From positions 744,001 to 808,000 of the forward strand of contig JAJTTP010000012.1 in NCBI GenBank assembly GCA_023313575.1: a stretch of 64,000 bases of DNA, written 5' to 3'. Below are positions 1 to 12,500 of the stretch, one piece after another. This DNA comes from Eutypella sp. D-1. Taxonomy: Eukaryota; Ascomycota; Sordariomycetes; Xylariales; Diatrypaceae. Positions within the stretch are counted from its first letter, which is position 1. Each line of letters begins with the position of its first letter. Made by a program: the position numbers and the translations under genes. A model generated the notes under the pieces. It was not told the DNA's origin. It saw only the letters and a program-made list of their open reading frames with translations, and did not search any database.

Positions 1-302
1 ATGCCGACCTGCAGAGCCTCGACCATCTGGTCCAGGTTGGGGTTATGCCACACCTTGTCGCGCTCGCGGACTAGGAGGCTCGTGTTACTGGCGCCGCTGG
101 TCAGGGGGGTGATGGGCTCCGGGGAGAAGGATGTGCGGCTCGTCAGACTGAGATAGCTCGCAACGCGGCGGGGACCTACCCGGCGGTGCTCCTCTGTCGA
201 TGGCGGTTCCGAAGCCGAGGCGAGGATGCGGAAGTCGGGGAAGGAGGGCGACCGGCCATTCCTAGTCGCCCGGGGTAGCTGGAGTTGATTGGGATTGGAC
301 AT
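1..302 (-). CDS. Unrecognised protein, N-terminal part (runs off left edge)
   Basis: An open frame begins with an ATG at 302 and stays open through about 100 codons to the window edge, so the 3' part of the gene is missing. The predicted N-terminus is rich in Ser, Pro, Thr and Arg and looks disordered for about 75 residues. A more ordered stretch follows, reading VRERDKVWHNPNLDQMVEAL. I do not recognise the family, and no signal peptide or membrane segment is visible. The frame is called coding because it is continuous, GC-rich in the way neighbouring exons are, and ends upstream at AT-richer DNA that looks like a promoter. It could also be a first exon followed by introns outside the window. 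Confidence 0.5.
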   Translation of the reverse strand, partial: MSNPNQLQLPRATRNGRSPSFPDFRILASASEPPSTEEHRRVGPRRVASYLSLTSRTSFSPEPITPLTSGASNTSLLVRERDKVWHNPNLDQMVEALQVG

Positions 303-1734
303 GATGACCAGTGTTTATCGTGTGTGAGCACATCAACGGTAGGGTATTTTTCGATAATTTCAACACTGGATCTTGCTTCTCTTGCCAGGACTTGTTATGA
401 CACTTTTAATACCCTACCCGCTTTTGATTGAGTGATGACGGGTAACGGTGGCAGGGACAATAATGACCATAATGACAGCAATGGCGACAACAGTAATAAA
501 GCGTGGCGGTGTTCCTAAGGTTCAATGCAGAAATTCAGGCTGCCATGATAATAATTAAAGGTGAAGGATAGCTCTCTATGTATTCTAATGGACCCTGAAT
601 GATTAACCTAGAGCTCCAGGTACGCTGGTATGTAGGCAGGTGCATTGAGTACCCAACCTTACAATTGTCATTTGAATAAGCAGGAAGGCGCGCTTTATCG
701 ATACAGCTATCTACATACTACGTAGCTTTATCTCATGACTGTATCGAATATGGTTTACTCAAAAAAAGAAAATTTTGCTGTACTGAGTGGTGCGAATCAA
801 TATGAATGTAGCTATGAATGAGGGGGGGCCTACGAGGAGTGATATAAACGTGAAAGGAATAAACAACAAACACTGTACTTGTGCATTCATGGATCCAAAG
901 AGGGCAAAGAGGGTGGTTCGCTGTATAGGCAAAACCAGCATATCCAGGGACAGTTAGAAAATCATCGAAAGCATCGACACACACAAGTGAGCCCCTGAGG
1001 AAGAAGTGGGTGGTGACATCTTGGGCCTGTTTGGCCTAACTGTCAATTAATCGCTAATGTAAGTTGAGTAGAGGTATGTAAGGTATTCATCGCCCAAGCC
1101 CGGGCAGAAAAGCCAGAGACTGCCTGCCTATATGTTTATTGCTGTATGCAGATATGAACATCCCATGTGTCCCGTCTATCCCTTGTTGTTGTCTGCCCTC
1201 GCTATCCTGGCCAAGGTTTTCAATGATAAGAAAAAGCCCCGATACCTTCTTTCTTTCTTTCTTTCTCCGAGCGGCGTTGCTTGCAGATAGTATATGGTGG
1301 TTGGTTAGGAGAGGTCGAAAATCATGGGACGCTAAGAATCCGCCGTGCAGGAGCCGTAGCTGTAGCTGTTGTCCGTACCTATATCGCAATCTATCGCATT
1401 TCCATCGCCGACCATCCCGAGCACAGCCATGCTTTCCTCCCCCGCGGGGGACAAGTCCGGTATAACAATGCATGTGCCTGGTTTCCTGCTTTAGCCCCCG
1501 ACTATGCCATTCTGCAGCCATGCGCATGGGTTTGGTCAGCTCCATGGAGGGCGGCCGCCATATCGTTGTCCATTTTAGAGTTGCCCGCCTGTCCTTGCTC
1601 AAGTGATAGCCCGTGCCCACCGAGGGCACTCAAGCCCCGAGATGCAGCCACTCACATCTGCAGGGCCGTGTGGGATCGCATCGCACCGCATCGCTTTCGC
1701 CGGGACCCGCAAATCGCAAGAAAAAAAAAAAGGC
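303..1734. other. Intergenic region, no gene seen
   Basis: This is about 1.4 kb between the divergent left-edge gene and the 3' end of the NCBP3-like gene. Small frames of up to 180 codons exist on both strands, but they lack family signatures and convincing starts, so I do not call them. A run of TTTC units lies near 1247-1265. An A-rich run at 1720-1730 sits just downstream of the NCBP3-like stop codon. Confidence 0.6.
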
Positions 1735-3370
1735 CTAATCGAATAAATCCCCAGCGCGCTGCCGCGTCCTCGTTTTCCCGCCCAGACGATCCGCGAAGAG
1801 CTCCTTGCCCGCATTGCTGTTCCCGCCGTTGACGCCGTCGCCACCACCACCACGGCTACCGAACTTGTCGGGGAAGAGCTCCCGGGCTGACTTGCCCGCG
1901 CTGCCTTTGATGGAAAACCCTTGGTTTTCGCCTTGGCCTGGACCGTTGCTCGCAGCGCGTCCTCTCTGGCTCGCCGCGCCGCGGATGTTGAAAGACGAGC
2001 TGGACGCCGCCGCCGCCGCATGTCCCGGGCTCGTGATCCGGTCCGCTAGTTTGCCACTTCCACCCCCACCTCGGCCCGGCACCGTGATACGGTCCTCAAG
2101 CCTCCGACTTTTCGCCGCCGCCGTTTTCGTCGATGGGGCCACGTCGTTGCGCTCGTCCATGAGGGGAAGCGTGATGCCTTTGGCCAAGAGCTCGGCGGCG
2201 TCCTCGACGCCGTCGCCGAGCCGTCCACCGTTCCCGCCGCCGCCCGACCCGACCTTCTCCGGGAAAAGTTCCTTGCTGCGGTTGCTGCTCCGCGACATGT
2301 GGCTCTTGATTGCGCGAGCGCGCTCGCGGTTGCGCGACGCTGAGTAGTCGTCGTAATCGCGCGGTTCATCGTCTAAGTCCATACTGCGATCGCCGTCGCG
2401 GTCGCGATCGCGCCGAGCGGGCGACCGCGTGCGGTCCCGGCGGTAGGATCCGCGCCGGCGGCTGGTCGAGCCGCCGCTGTCGGGGAACAATTCCTTGCCG
2501 CGATTGTCGCTGCGGTAGTAGTCGCCTCCGCCGCGCTCGGCGCCCTGATCGGAGTCTGGAGTGTACGAGCGTCGTCGGGGGCGGGGGTGTAGCGGCCTCC
2601 CCGCGCGGCTCACCCGCGAGGCCTCGTCGTCGTCGTAGAGGCTGACGTCGAAGTGGTTCGAGGAATCGTCGTCCTCCCGCGAGTACCTCCGCCGTCTCCG
2701 ACCACCACCACCATAGTAGTGGCCGTCGCCTTCGCGGTCCCGGTACCGCCTGTTCTCGCCCCTGTGGCGCCGCCGTTCCTCCGGATCGAACTCGGGGTTT
2801 AATAGATAGAAACGACTTCTCTGGGCCGCGCCCGCCTGCTTTTTATCGCTGATGACCGCCAGACGCACCCGGAGAGCGATTTCGGGCTTCTGTGAATAAG
2901 GCCGTGCGGGGAGGAGTTGTTTCGGGGGGAGCACGGCAACGTCCTGGATGGGCTCGGCGGCTAGGGCCTCGAGGGCGCGGGCGGCAATGGGCTCGGATTC
3001 GAATAGGAGGTTGGCGGACGAGTCGTCAATCCACTCTATACGTTCGAAGGGGCTCTCCGTGAAGTACTCGGACACGTAGGCCTTGATATCGTCGGGCTTG
3101 AGCACGTCGAGACCAGTGATATGAACTTTGGTCGGGGCTAGCACGTCGGGCTCCTCGACGACTTCTCCGTCGGATCGATCGCCCTTTCCCAGATACGACC
3201 TTTGTTAGTATTGCCCGACAAATGCTCTATTCAGGCCTGACAGCTACGAATTAGTAGATTGAAGTGGTACTGACCCGCGTGTCATCGGCGATCAGCTCTG
3301 GGGCGATGGGCTCGTCTGGGACGAAGTCGACGTCCAGGTCCATGTCAATGTCAAGATCCATGGAATCCAT
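1735..3370 (-). CDS. NCBP3-like nuclear cap-binding/RNA-export protein
   Basis: Two exons on the minus strand, 3370-3275 and 3183-1735, encode about 514 residues. The ATG at 3370 begins a highly acidic leader (MDSMDLDIDMDLDVDF). The 91-nt intron has a GTCAGT donor and a phase-0 join. Just after the join is an RRM-like segment containing VHITGLDVLKPDDIKAYV and IEWIDDSSANLLF, the hallmark of the NCBP3 family (PF10309). Animal members bind capped RNA with NCBP1 and act in mRNA export. The remaining two thirds is Arg, Ser, Asp and Gly rich and probably disordered. It carries four copies of an ELF[PA][DE] motif and two copies of DRIT[VS]PG. The RRM assignment is confident; the fungal role is inferred from the family. 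Confidence 0.85.
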
Positions 3371-5020
3371 TTTGTCGGTATGCTCGTTTCCCCCTTTTTT
3401 TGGCCAATTGTTTAAAGAATCAATGTGTAATAATGTTCAGTATATGAGAAAGCAAGATAACGTGTGGCCTAGGAGCAATTTGGGTAGTTGACAGTGTGAG
3501 GGCCCGGTGAATGATGTGAGTGGGAAGAAGGGAAGTAGGTAGGTACTTGGTATTGCTCCTTGTAGATAGGATAGGCAAGGTAGAGCTTTCCAAAGTTAGA
3601 GTTGAGCTCCAGGTACATATGTAAAGTACTGCTCTATTTTTAGAGCTAGCTAAGATTGTGCTAGTGCACCCAGAAAGTGTGGGGAAACCTAAATATACGT
3701 TATTGAGGAAGGAGCAGTAGTTATGCTTAAATGATAGTTTAACCGTACCCTTGGAATTGAGAACTTATATCTATAGATGGTAAGAAATGGATTTATTACC
3801 AAAAGTAGGGTTGCCTTGATTTTGAAGCGAGAGAGATATTTAATGAGGGGAAGGCTCTGGCTACGTGCTTGCTGAATCTGTCAAAGTGCATACGATGTAG
3901 CATGCGTCCGTCCCAGTCAGAAGAGAGAGGGCATTGCTCGTCATTGCACACTATTATCTCCGATAGAAACCCAGGTACTTACCAGTAACATTGGCGTTGC
4001 TTGCTGTCAGTTGACGATTGGGCAGCTGCCGTCGACTTCAATGGTCTTTGGGCACCGGTCGGCAAGCTATATCTAGGTATGGATATCTATTCTGCGCACA
4101 GGTAGGCTACGTCGAGGCCTATAATTTATGGAAACATGTATTTATCTACCTAGGTAGGAAACGAGCAACAACCCGGAATGATAAATAATTGGGATTTCAC
4201 GACCTTATACGAAGTAGAAGACGGAACGATGCGATGGCTCGTCCTATGTATTACATCTACAACCTTGGCCGCTATTTGACCTGGGTACCTAGGTACATTC
4301 TCGGTACTTGGTCCCGGGCCGGGGATGCTTGATACCCTGCTAACCCCTATCTTATCGATCAGGGTTCACCCTCAGCCTACCTAGAGGCTGGCTGTCTTCG
4401 GGGACGCTTTCCGAGCTGACATAAGAACATTGCGTTCCAGTATCCGTTCCAAGTCGCATAATGGATTTTCTGCCACGTTCTGATCTGTTTTGAACTACAA
4501 TGATGTCTAGACAGGCCTGTTATCCGTCGAACCCCCTTACTGCGTAGAATCAGGGTGAGGCGCGGTAAAGCGATCATTTTTCTTACTTGCTATCTTGTCT
4601 GCTTACGAGCGCGCGTTTACACATTCTAGCATCTAACTAGCTCTCCTGAAAAGAAAACCATATGCTAGGGAATCAAGCAGTCGCGTGCCTCCCTCATCCA
4701 TCTATGCTACATACAACAGACCCGGTTCAATACTCGTGTGTTAGGTGCATTTCAAATTAGATCGCTAGGATATAGGGGATTCTCCCTTCCTCGCCCGACC
4801 CAACTATCTTTGGTTCCTATGTATCCGGCGACTAAGATCTATGACCTTTCCATGGCTGTATCCCCGATTAGGGGGAGAAAAAGAAAGCAACGCCCCCGTC
4901 ACCCAAATCTAAATGTGCTGCACAACGTGATCTCGTAATCTAATCTCAGGAGGAGAGGGCAAGAAAAAAACAAAAGAAAGAAAATTGGTACAAAAAGGGT
5001 AGAAGAAGCCCCATCGTCAT
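3371..5020. other. Intergenic region with two TACCTAGGTA palindromes
   Basis: This stretch of about 1.65 kb has no supportable gene. It contains exact TACCTAGGTA palindromes at 4147-4156 and 4286-4295; the second is extended to the 12-bp palindrome GTACCTAGGTAC at 4285-4296. A TACGAAGTA element lies at 4208-4216. The part next to 3371 should hold the promoter of the NCBP3-like gene, and the part next to 5020 the 3' UTR of the next gene. Confidence 0.6.
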
Positions 5021-6532
5021 CTAGACGGTCTCCACCTTGGTGTGTCGATGGAGCTCCTCGATTTGCACAGGCACGCATGTAGTGCGCGGCAACTTCGGGC
5101 GGGAGGAGGTCTCGGCAGCTGCTGCCGCTGCTGCTACCGCCCCGCCGCCGCCGTCCGGTGAGGTCGCCGCACTAAGACTGTTCGACGCCTTGCGCTTGCG
5201 CGTGGATAGCGGCAGCACCATCATGACGTCGCCGGCCGACCGCGCGGCGGCGGTGGCGCGTTGGTGCTGATGATTATGGTGGTGGTGGGGATCGCCCTCG
5301 ACGAGCTTCTCCGCGCGGTCTAGGGCCGGATCAGCTGCCCAGCACGCCTCCAGTCCCTCTATGAAGCACGGCGAGGAGCGGAGGGTTTGCCACGAGAGGG
5401 AGCCTGATACCGGCGCGATATACAGGGACTCGGGATTGCCGGTAGGCGTGCACACGGCGCAGTGCCGGCGCAAGAAGTCGAGGTCGTAGTTGTGTCGCCC
5501 GACTAGAGCTTTATCGAGGGGCCTGAGCATCGGGAGTCCCTGTAGTGGTGCCGCGTCGCAGACCTGTGCCTCGAGCGGCATCCACTCCCTGCCTCTTAGG
5601 ACGCTCTCGAACGCCTTCGAGACCGCCGCCACGAAGGAATCGCTGTCGGTCCCGCAAACGGCGACCATCCGGTGGAGCCCCCGAGACAGGCAGCGCTTAT
5701 AGGCCGTGGTGTCCTTTTCAAATGGGAACGGCTTGGACGCCGCCGGCAGGAGTGATACATGCACAGTCCATTCCTTCGTCGGTCGGTCTGCTCTGACCGC
5801 CGGCGCACCGATAAGCGCCTGGCTATGGATTGGCTTACGAGGCCGCCGAGTAGTCGTCTCTTCACAGCCTTTTGGACGTATAGAATCGGATGATGATTCC
5901 CGACTGTAGCGATCAGAGGTCAGCATCGACGCATCCGAGTCCTCGAGTTCCTCGACACGTTCCTCCAGCGCGATGGACGCCTCGTTGAACTCTCCCAACC
6001 GGTCGCTGATGCCCTGAAGAGCGTCGTCCTGGCGGTCGAGTCGTTCGTCGTATCCGATGAAGCGGTTCTCGTGCGAGGCCTGCCGTTTAGACAGCTCATC
6101 TATCGACAGCCACGTGCAATTTACATTATTGTAGCAGCCCTTAACCTCTTGTCCGATCTCTTCCCTATCTCGATCGACCCGCTCCTCCAGCTCGCTGATG
6201 CGCCGCACTAGTTTTCCGAAGTTCACGCCAAGTCCCGATTTGTGCTCACGGTCGAGCTGCTCCTCGAGCTGCTGCACACGCCGCCGCAGCAAATCGACCT
6301 CATTCCTATCCGGCGGCGGCTCGGCCGACTTGATGTGGTAGCACGAATTGTGCCCGCACTCGCACGTGACGCCGGGAAGCGCATGGTTGTGCGTGAAAGA
6401 CACGCAGGCGCACCGCTGGCCCTTGACCTCGGGGTTGAGCAGGATGAATCGACACTGGCCGCTGGGTAGCTTGCTCTCGTCGACGCACCCGGTTGGTGAT
6501 TGTCGTGGGGATTGTGATGATCGCCCCGGCAT
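5021..6532 (-). CDS. Coiled-coil protein with SWIM-like Cys/His motif
   Basis: A single uninterrupted frame of 503 codons starts at the ATG at 6532. Residues 41-66 carry Cys and His in the order CAC ... CECGHNSCYH (C41, C43, C57, C59, C64, H66). The second half fits the CxCx(n)CxH pattern of SWIM-type zinc-binding motifs, so metal binding is likely. Residues of about 75-210 are heptad-rich (for example LLRRRVQQLEEQLDREHKSG), predicting a long coiled coil. A more ordered C-terminal domain follows at roughly 250-410. The tail is Ser, Ala and His rich with a basic KRK patch that could be a nuclear localisation signal. I do not recognise a characterised orthologue. A nucleic-acid- or protein-binding role is inference only. 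Confidence 0.8.
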   Translation of the reverse strand: MPGRSSQSPRQSPTGCVDESKLPSGQCRFILLNPEVKGQRCACVSFTHNHALPGVTCECGHNSCYHIKSAEPPPDRNEVDLLRRRVQQLEEQLDREHKSGLGVNFGKLVRRISELEERVDRDREEIGQEVKGCYNNVNCTWLSIDELSKRQASHENRFIGYDERLDRQDDALQGISDRLGEFNEASIALEERVEELEDSDASMLTSDRYSRESSSDSIRPKGCEETTTRRPRKPIHSQALIGAPAVRADRPTKEWTVHVSLLPAASKPFPFEKDTTAYKRCLSRGLHRMVAVCGTDSDSFVAAVSKAFESVLRGREWMPLEAQVCDAAPLQGLPMLRPLDKALVGRHNYDLDFLRRHCAVCTPTGNPESLYIAPVSGSLSWQTLRSSPCFIEGLEACWAADPALDRAEKLVEGDPHHHHNHQHQRATAAARSAGDVMMVLPLSTRKRKASNSLSAATSPDGGGGAVAAAAAAAETSSRPKLPRTTCVPVQIEELHRHTKVETV

Positions 6533-9500
6533 GTTCTCTCGTGGATATCTGGAGAACTGGTCGATACCTTGTTGTCACTCCTGGGGTGAAATGCCCCAGG
6601 CAGAGGTGCTCTTGATACAAGGATCAAAATCTGAGTTGTGCTTGAGTTTTGGTACAGCACCAGATGAATACTATCGCTCACGGTCCGTGGCGTAGGGCAG
6701 CCAATCTGGGGGTCGTACTTCTGGGTCCATCGAACGGACCTATCCGACAACCATAGGGGCTTTCAAATGGCTATCCGGGTAGGGTCGCTTGCTCGCACGA
6801 ACGATATCCGGGGCACTTGACCAGAAGGTGTTAACCACGATGGGATGCGACTAAGAAACTGACGTTCCTTTGGAAAGGCGGGTGGCCCAGGCCGCTTTTA
6901 GGCGCAAGACGAAATACGTGAGATGAACCCCGAGACTTCTACAAGCTTTAACTTGATGTTGATGGAGTTGAAAATGCTTAGTGATCCTGGAGTATCAATT
7001 GTTAGACCCCAAAGTTGCAACATAAACAGGCAGGCGGAAGAGGAAATGAGCGTCAAGGACAGCACGGTAGTGAAGAAGGCCTCACGGCGGCCAACCAAAT
7101 GAGATGGAGCAAGCAAAGAGACAGGGGATAATCTGCTCAAAGGAGCAGATATGTCAATATTGTTAAATGTAGCCCGCCGTATAATATGGTATGGTCTAGG
7201 ATCAGCAGTGAGATAAACCGATAGGTTGACAAGGGCCGATACGATCGGATATCAGAGCAGGGGTTGCAAGGGGATAGCAAACATGGGGGTAAGGACCAGT
7301 CAGGCTGGGACCTCTACGAGGACGTCACAGCAGATCGACCGAGGGGTGACACGCGGGGGCTTAGGCGGTAAGGGCTATAAGACATGATTCCTTGCCTTAG
7401 AAGGCGATCATGAACAGCGCTACCCTTTACATCCCGCTCGGCGGTATATATAGACGCCGAAGTGAGTTATGAAAGCGACGGCGGGAAACTTATGTAAGGG
7501 TACAGACTAGAGGTGAGAAATAAAACGTCTAGGGGAAGGTGGGTGACAACAATAACGGAAATAAAGCAAAGACGGCGAGGAGAACGTGCGTGTTGACTAC
7601 CGCCCCATAAGGAAAGGGGATTGGTGAGATAAGGGGCCGCCGTTTCCTGGGAACCTTACATACCGTAGATACTGCAGTGTGCGCACGCAGGTAAACGAGT
7701 CACACCGGCTGGTTTGTCTCGTGGTGGGCTACTATCTGTGATATTGTTTTCTTCCCCTTCCTTCTTTTTCTTTTTTCAAGGTTTGGGAGTGCTCTCGTTG
7801 AAGAAAAAATAAGGGATGCTGCTTGCACGACAGACGGCTACCGGCAGGATCAAGGGCGATGGCGATATATGATGAGATGAAGTATCGAGTTCTTTCCTCC
7901 ACCACTTATAAACGCAGCAACTTTGTTTTCAAAAAAAGAAATGAGATTGGTAAATTCATGTGGTCATGTATCCGAGACGGGACGGGTCGCGGTGGGATTG
8001 TGGTATTGAATCCACCACCACCACGATTCTGCTCAACTTGTTCGTATTGGCTTTTCTCTCTATCTGCCCGTCCGCGGTTGTGTTCGCCTGGTCTAAGACA
8101 GTGGTAACAAACCAGAGACAATAATAAAAAAGAAAACCGCGCGTCTAGTCAACGGGTCGCGGGTGGCATATTAATCAATATAACCACCCGGGTAATTAAG
8201 AAGAAAATTTACCAAAGGGATAAATAGAAGAAAATAGAAGGTCAAAAAAAAAGGCAGACCGACATAGGCTCCGGCACGTCCCCCTTGCCCTTTTACTTTC
8301 TTGTCTCCATCACCTCTTCTCAAGATATGCCCCATGGGGTTTAATGCCAGGCTTGCAAATTCGATTTTGGAACCTGGTCCGGTCTTGTAAATTCTGCTTT
8401 TCTATACATAATAGACAGGGGTCGGGTCCCATGAGCCTTTTTACCCACGTACATATATGTAAGGGCTGGCGTGGGGGTTTCTCCGATAAGGAATCTGGGA
8501 ATATTCGTGGTCAACTCCAGGGCTGGGCAGGGTCCTTCGACAGGAAGTACCTTACCTGTGAAGTAGGTACACAGGTATATAGGCGCAGAAGTGCACTATG
8601 GAAGTAGCTACATAACCCCTCCCCCCCCCCAATCCCCGGAACTCGTTTCCCCGGCATGTGATTCGCCGTCCAGGTCCAGGAGCTTAGGGCGGAAATCGCA
8701 CCCACGCTGTAATATCTACGTACTGTGAATCGTTAGTCGTAAAGTTTTGGACGGCGATGACAGACAGCCATGTTGATGGCCCGACCGTCGTGTGTATTTT
8801 GTTCGTCTTACGGGGGGTATCACATCTCTTCATCAAGGCCTGTGCTGATCCTGTCCAGGGACCTGGCTGCATGTCTCTCTACCTAATACAAGGTTATAGG
8901 TACGTATATATAGCGGGGACCCACTATACTTATAGGGCTGTCCGAGGAACAGAAGGTCGCCAAGAGCCAATATCTGTGTAAGGTATGCTACCCAATGGAC
9001 ATTACTATCGTGGTCCCTTCTATCCTTCATGCGGACCTGAGAGCTGTAATATCACATAGTAAGCCCAGGCTGTCGACATGAGGCACAAATTACCGAGGAA
9101 TTACCTATAAATACCTCGATAATTACCGTGTATACTACCTTGTAGCAATGTGGGGGTTAGTTTGTAGCTGCATATCTACATACCTAGGTAGTTAAGGTAT
9201 GTATATGTCTATATAGACTCTACCTATGTACGTAATCGGTCTGGTAATCCTAGCATCCCATAGCGCTGGAGGGCTTTAGTTAGCCGGGGCTAGGCTAGGA
9301 ACATGCATGCCACTACCTAATGTATTCGCTCTTACATGGAAGATTTGACGTTCAACTCATACCCTTTGCCTGTAGTATAAGGAGAGGCCTTTGCTTGATA
9401 CTATCCATCTTTCTTAATCTACTACATTAACACCATGTTTTCCAGCTTTTAGCGTTTCAGATAAGCAGTCAAGTGCATGCGTATAAATCGGCTTATCTGG

Positions 9501-12500
9501 GTAGTATCTAGGTTTCTTATTCGTGCCCGAGAGATCGAGATTTTAATCTCCTAAACGCCAACCAGCACATCTGCGGCGCATGAGATGATAGGATTATATG
9601 AAACCGTGCGGCCATCTGCCGCGCCCCCCGGCTGGCTGGCTGGCTGCCCCCAATATGACCTCGCGGTCTCGATGACCCCCGACCTTAACGTAGTAGTATC
9701 GTGGCAAGCGCCACATGCTGATGGCCTACCACCTACCCAGAACCGCCGCCCCTGAGTAGGCAGGACTGACAGACTCGAAGATTGGGAAAAGAACCCCACG
9801 GCTCGGCTCTGCTGTGCCACGAAACCTGTGTAGGGCGGACATACATACGCCCACACTGGATGGCGTGCCTACACCCATCATGCATTTACATATTGGACTG
9901 CCATCTGAGTTCTCACCGCTATGCGCAGGATGGCATAAGTAGGTATGGAAACATCCTCAAGGGGGCACGTGTGGGGTTGCCTATCTAACATCTGCCTACT
10001 TCCATGGATATGCGGCCTATAACTTGCTATCTTGCCATCGTCTTTAGGAGAACCCCTTATCTCAGAACCAATAATGAGACGACGGTAGCGATGCTGCTAT
10101 GTCGTGTCATATGTGTGCAGTATGACGGAACGATAAGAGATCAGGGCACGACAGATGCGTTGCATGCTGATGCATTATGGCGACACTAGTTTTAATACCT
10201 CTCTTTCTTTTCAGTCGTACGATGCAGATTCAAGCACAAAAGCATGCGAACATAATCGCATCTCCCTTTATTCTCCTCGGAGCGAGCGATGCTGCCCACA
10301 TACACACCTAGGTAGGTAGGTAGTTATGACGCTATGCTCGTTGATAGCGTTTCCACCGTACATAGACAGGTATTTAGGTAGGTATGATACCTACACCACG
10401 GCAGGGCCAGGACCTAGTCTGTCTGTCGCCCGCTGTTCTCCGGTTCACTCAAGGTCCCGTCTATATATGTCGGCTATATTAAGCACCAATATTAGACTTA
10501 CAAGGTGTTTGGAGACGTGATAAGGCTGTGTGTCAAGCGGATGCGTCTAAGGAGGCAAGTTGGCAAGGTAGATATCTACAGCAAAGACAACCCCCACGCC
10601 ATTATGTGACTACCCAGCTCTACATATTGCTTTTTGGCGTGTCCTGCGTTTGCTTTCAATGGTATGTTTGCTGGAGGTTCCTGATTCATCCTGCCCTGTG
10701 TAACGGCGGGCCTATCCTCCTGCAGTCCAACCTGGCCCATATTACGGACGGGAGCCATCCACGGATACACAGATATACAGGCCCTGTGCGTCACCGCCTG
10801 GTGATGATATGCAGAGTCATTACGACGAAGGCGGCTGGGGGTACAAGGCCAGGTATCATATGGCAACAGACTTGCATACTATCTGCGCAAACATCCCACT
10901 CGCTATGTCCATATTTCTTTCACTAGGCACATGATGACGGCGGATTGAAGCTTTTAGCGAGTAGGACGGTGCCCCATAGCGTGGCGGCAGCCCCCACCAC
11001 CGCTCCCCGTAACGCAGTAACGCATATCATCGGGCACTGCGATATTTCAGGCCGGCCATTTGTCATTAATCCCTTCCACGAAAAAAACATCGGCCCGAAC
11101 TTACGCGGGTTCAACTGTGAAATTACCAAATAGTGACTTTCCTGGATGACGATCTCCATAATCAAGAAGACATATGCGTGAAATATATAAGCGTTACCTG
11201 CCAACCCCGTCTGCGCGTGGGGATTTTTGCGACGGTAAACCCTTGTATTAGAGAGCAGTAACGGGCTAACACATATCGCAGTGATCATTTTGGTGGTACT
11301 CGACTGTGCCAACGCCGCCAGCGTTCGTGTGACGTGGCCCCCACGGTTGGAGAGAGTAACCTTAAAGGATTAGTAGAAGAGCCAGTGCCTGGTCACAGGA
11401 TCCCCCAAAGACACAGCAGCATATCTGCACCGAATAGAAAGCCTGGGAGGTGGGATAGTAGGTCACACAAGTTGTGCTCCGTAAGCGGTCACGATTACTC
11501 ACATACTAAGGCAGTTGAACTACTTTACTTGGCTGCATAGTATCGAAGGAAATTGACTAGTCTGATCGTTGGACCTCCCAGGGGTAGTAGGGCGGAGGAG
11601 AAGGAGGAGGGGGAGGGGCAGACTTCCGGGTATCTTCCGAGCCGTTTTTTCGGGATTTTCCGTCCGTTGATCATGAGCCTCACATCCCCTACGTACATGG
11701 TGCAGTGCATAGACAACTGACGAACTATTGGCTGGCGATATGCTAATCTGGGTTTCTGAAGTTGCAATCACGCATGGAGTGTGCTGCTTACTTTGCGAAA
11801 TATCGGTAGCCAAGTGGACGATGTCCAACGCGTTTCGTGATTTGACGCTGCCCTGTATCACCCTACCGTTATCGAGCGCAGCGCGTTAGATGGGAGGCCT
11901 CCGCAAAAAATAATAGCCATCCCGCGCGACACAAGAAAGCCAAGAGCACTTGCCCCGGACGGGCCCCAACTGGAGCCGCCCGTACCCGTCCGCCCATCCA
12001 TCCCCTTCATCCACCCGTCGGTAAAGAGTAGGTAGTAAGAAACCAGGGACGTGCTATACGAGGTAATTATAATGGGTAAGTCATCCCGCGTTTTTTTTAA
12101 GGCCAGAGCCAGAGCTGAAGGTAGCGTGAGCCTCGATCCAGGGGCAAGGAAAGGGGCACCGAGGGAGTCTGGCCAGATCAGAACATCGGACGGTGTTTAC
12201 CTAAGAACCCGCGCATCCAGCTGACAGAGTGCCGTAATGATTTTCAATTCAAATCGCGTATTGAACACCTAATAACCGGTCTACCTAGCTGTAAAGGGAT
12301 CGTGAGAGAATAAAACACAGCTTGGCAATATTTTCAAGTCAAACATAGGTGTGGTCATCCATATGCGCCTTGATCGGTCCCTAAAAATGGAAACGTTGTA
12401 GAACCCTGTGCAGCCCATAACTGACTATCGCCAAACACTAAAAAGTTTAGCGAACTATTGCGGTTTGATGTATTTCCTCGGGCACCGTCGATTTGCGCCC

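Noticed and set aside
1087..1832. Overlapping frames of up to 183 codons on both strands downstream of the NCBP3-like gene
   Set aside because: No motif, low-complexity composition, and they overlap each other and the 3' end of a well-supported gene.
10923..11312. 129-codon minus-strand frame with a hydrophobic segment (LRGAVVGAAATLWGTVLLAK)
   Set aside because: It starts with TTG, no splice partners or family could be identified, and flanking DNA looks non-coding. It may be an exon relic, but the evidence is too weak to call.
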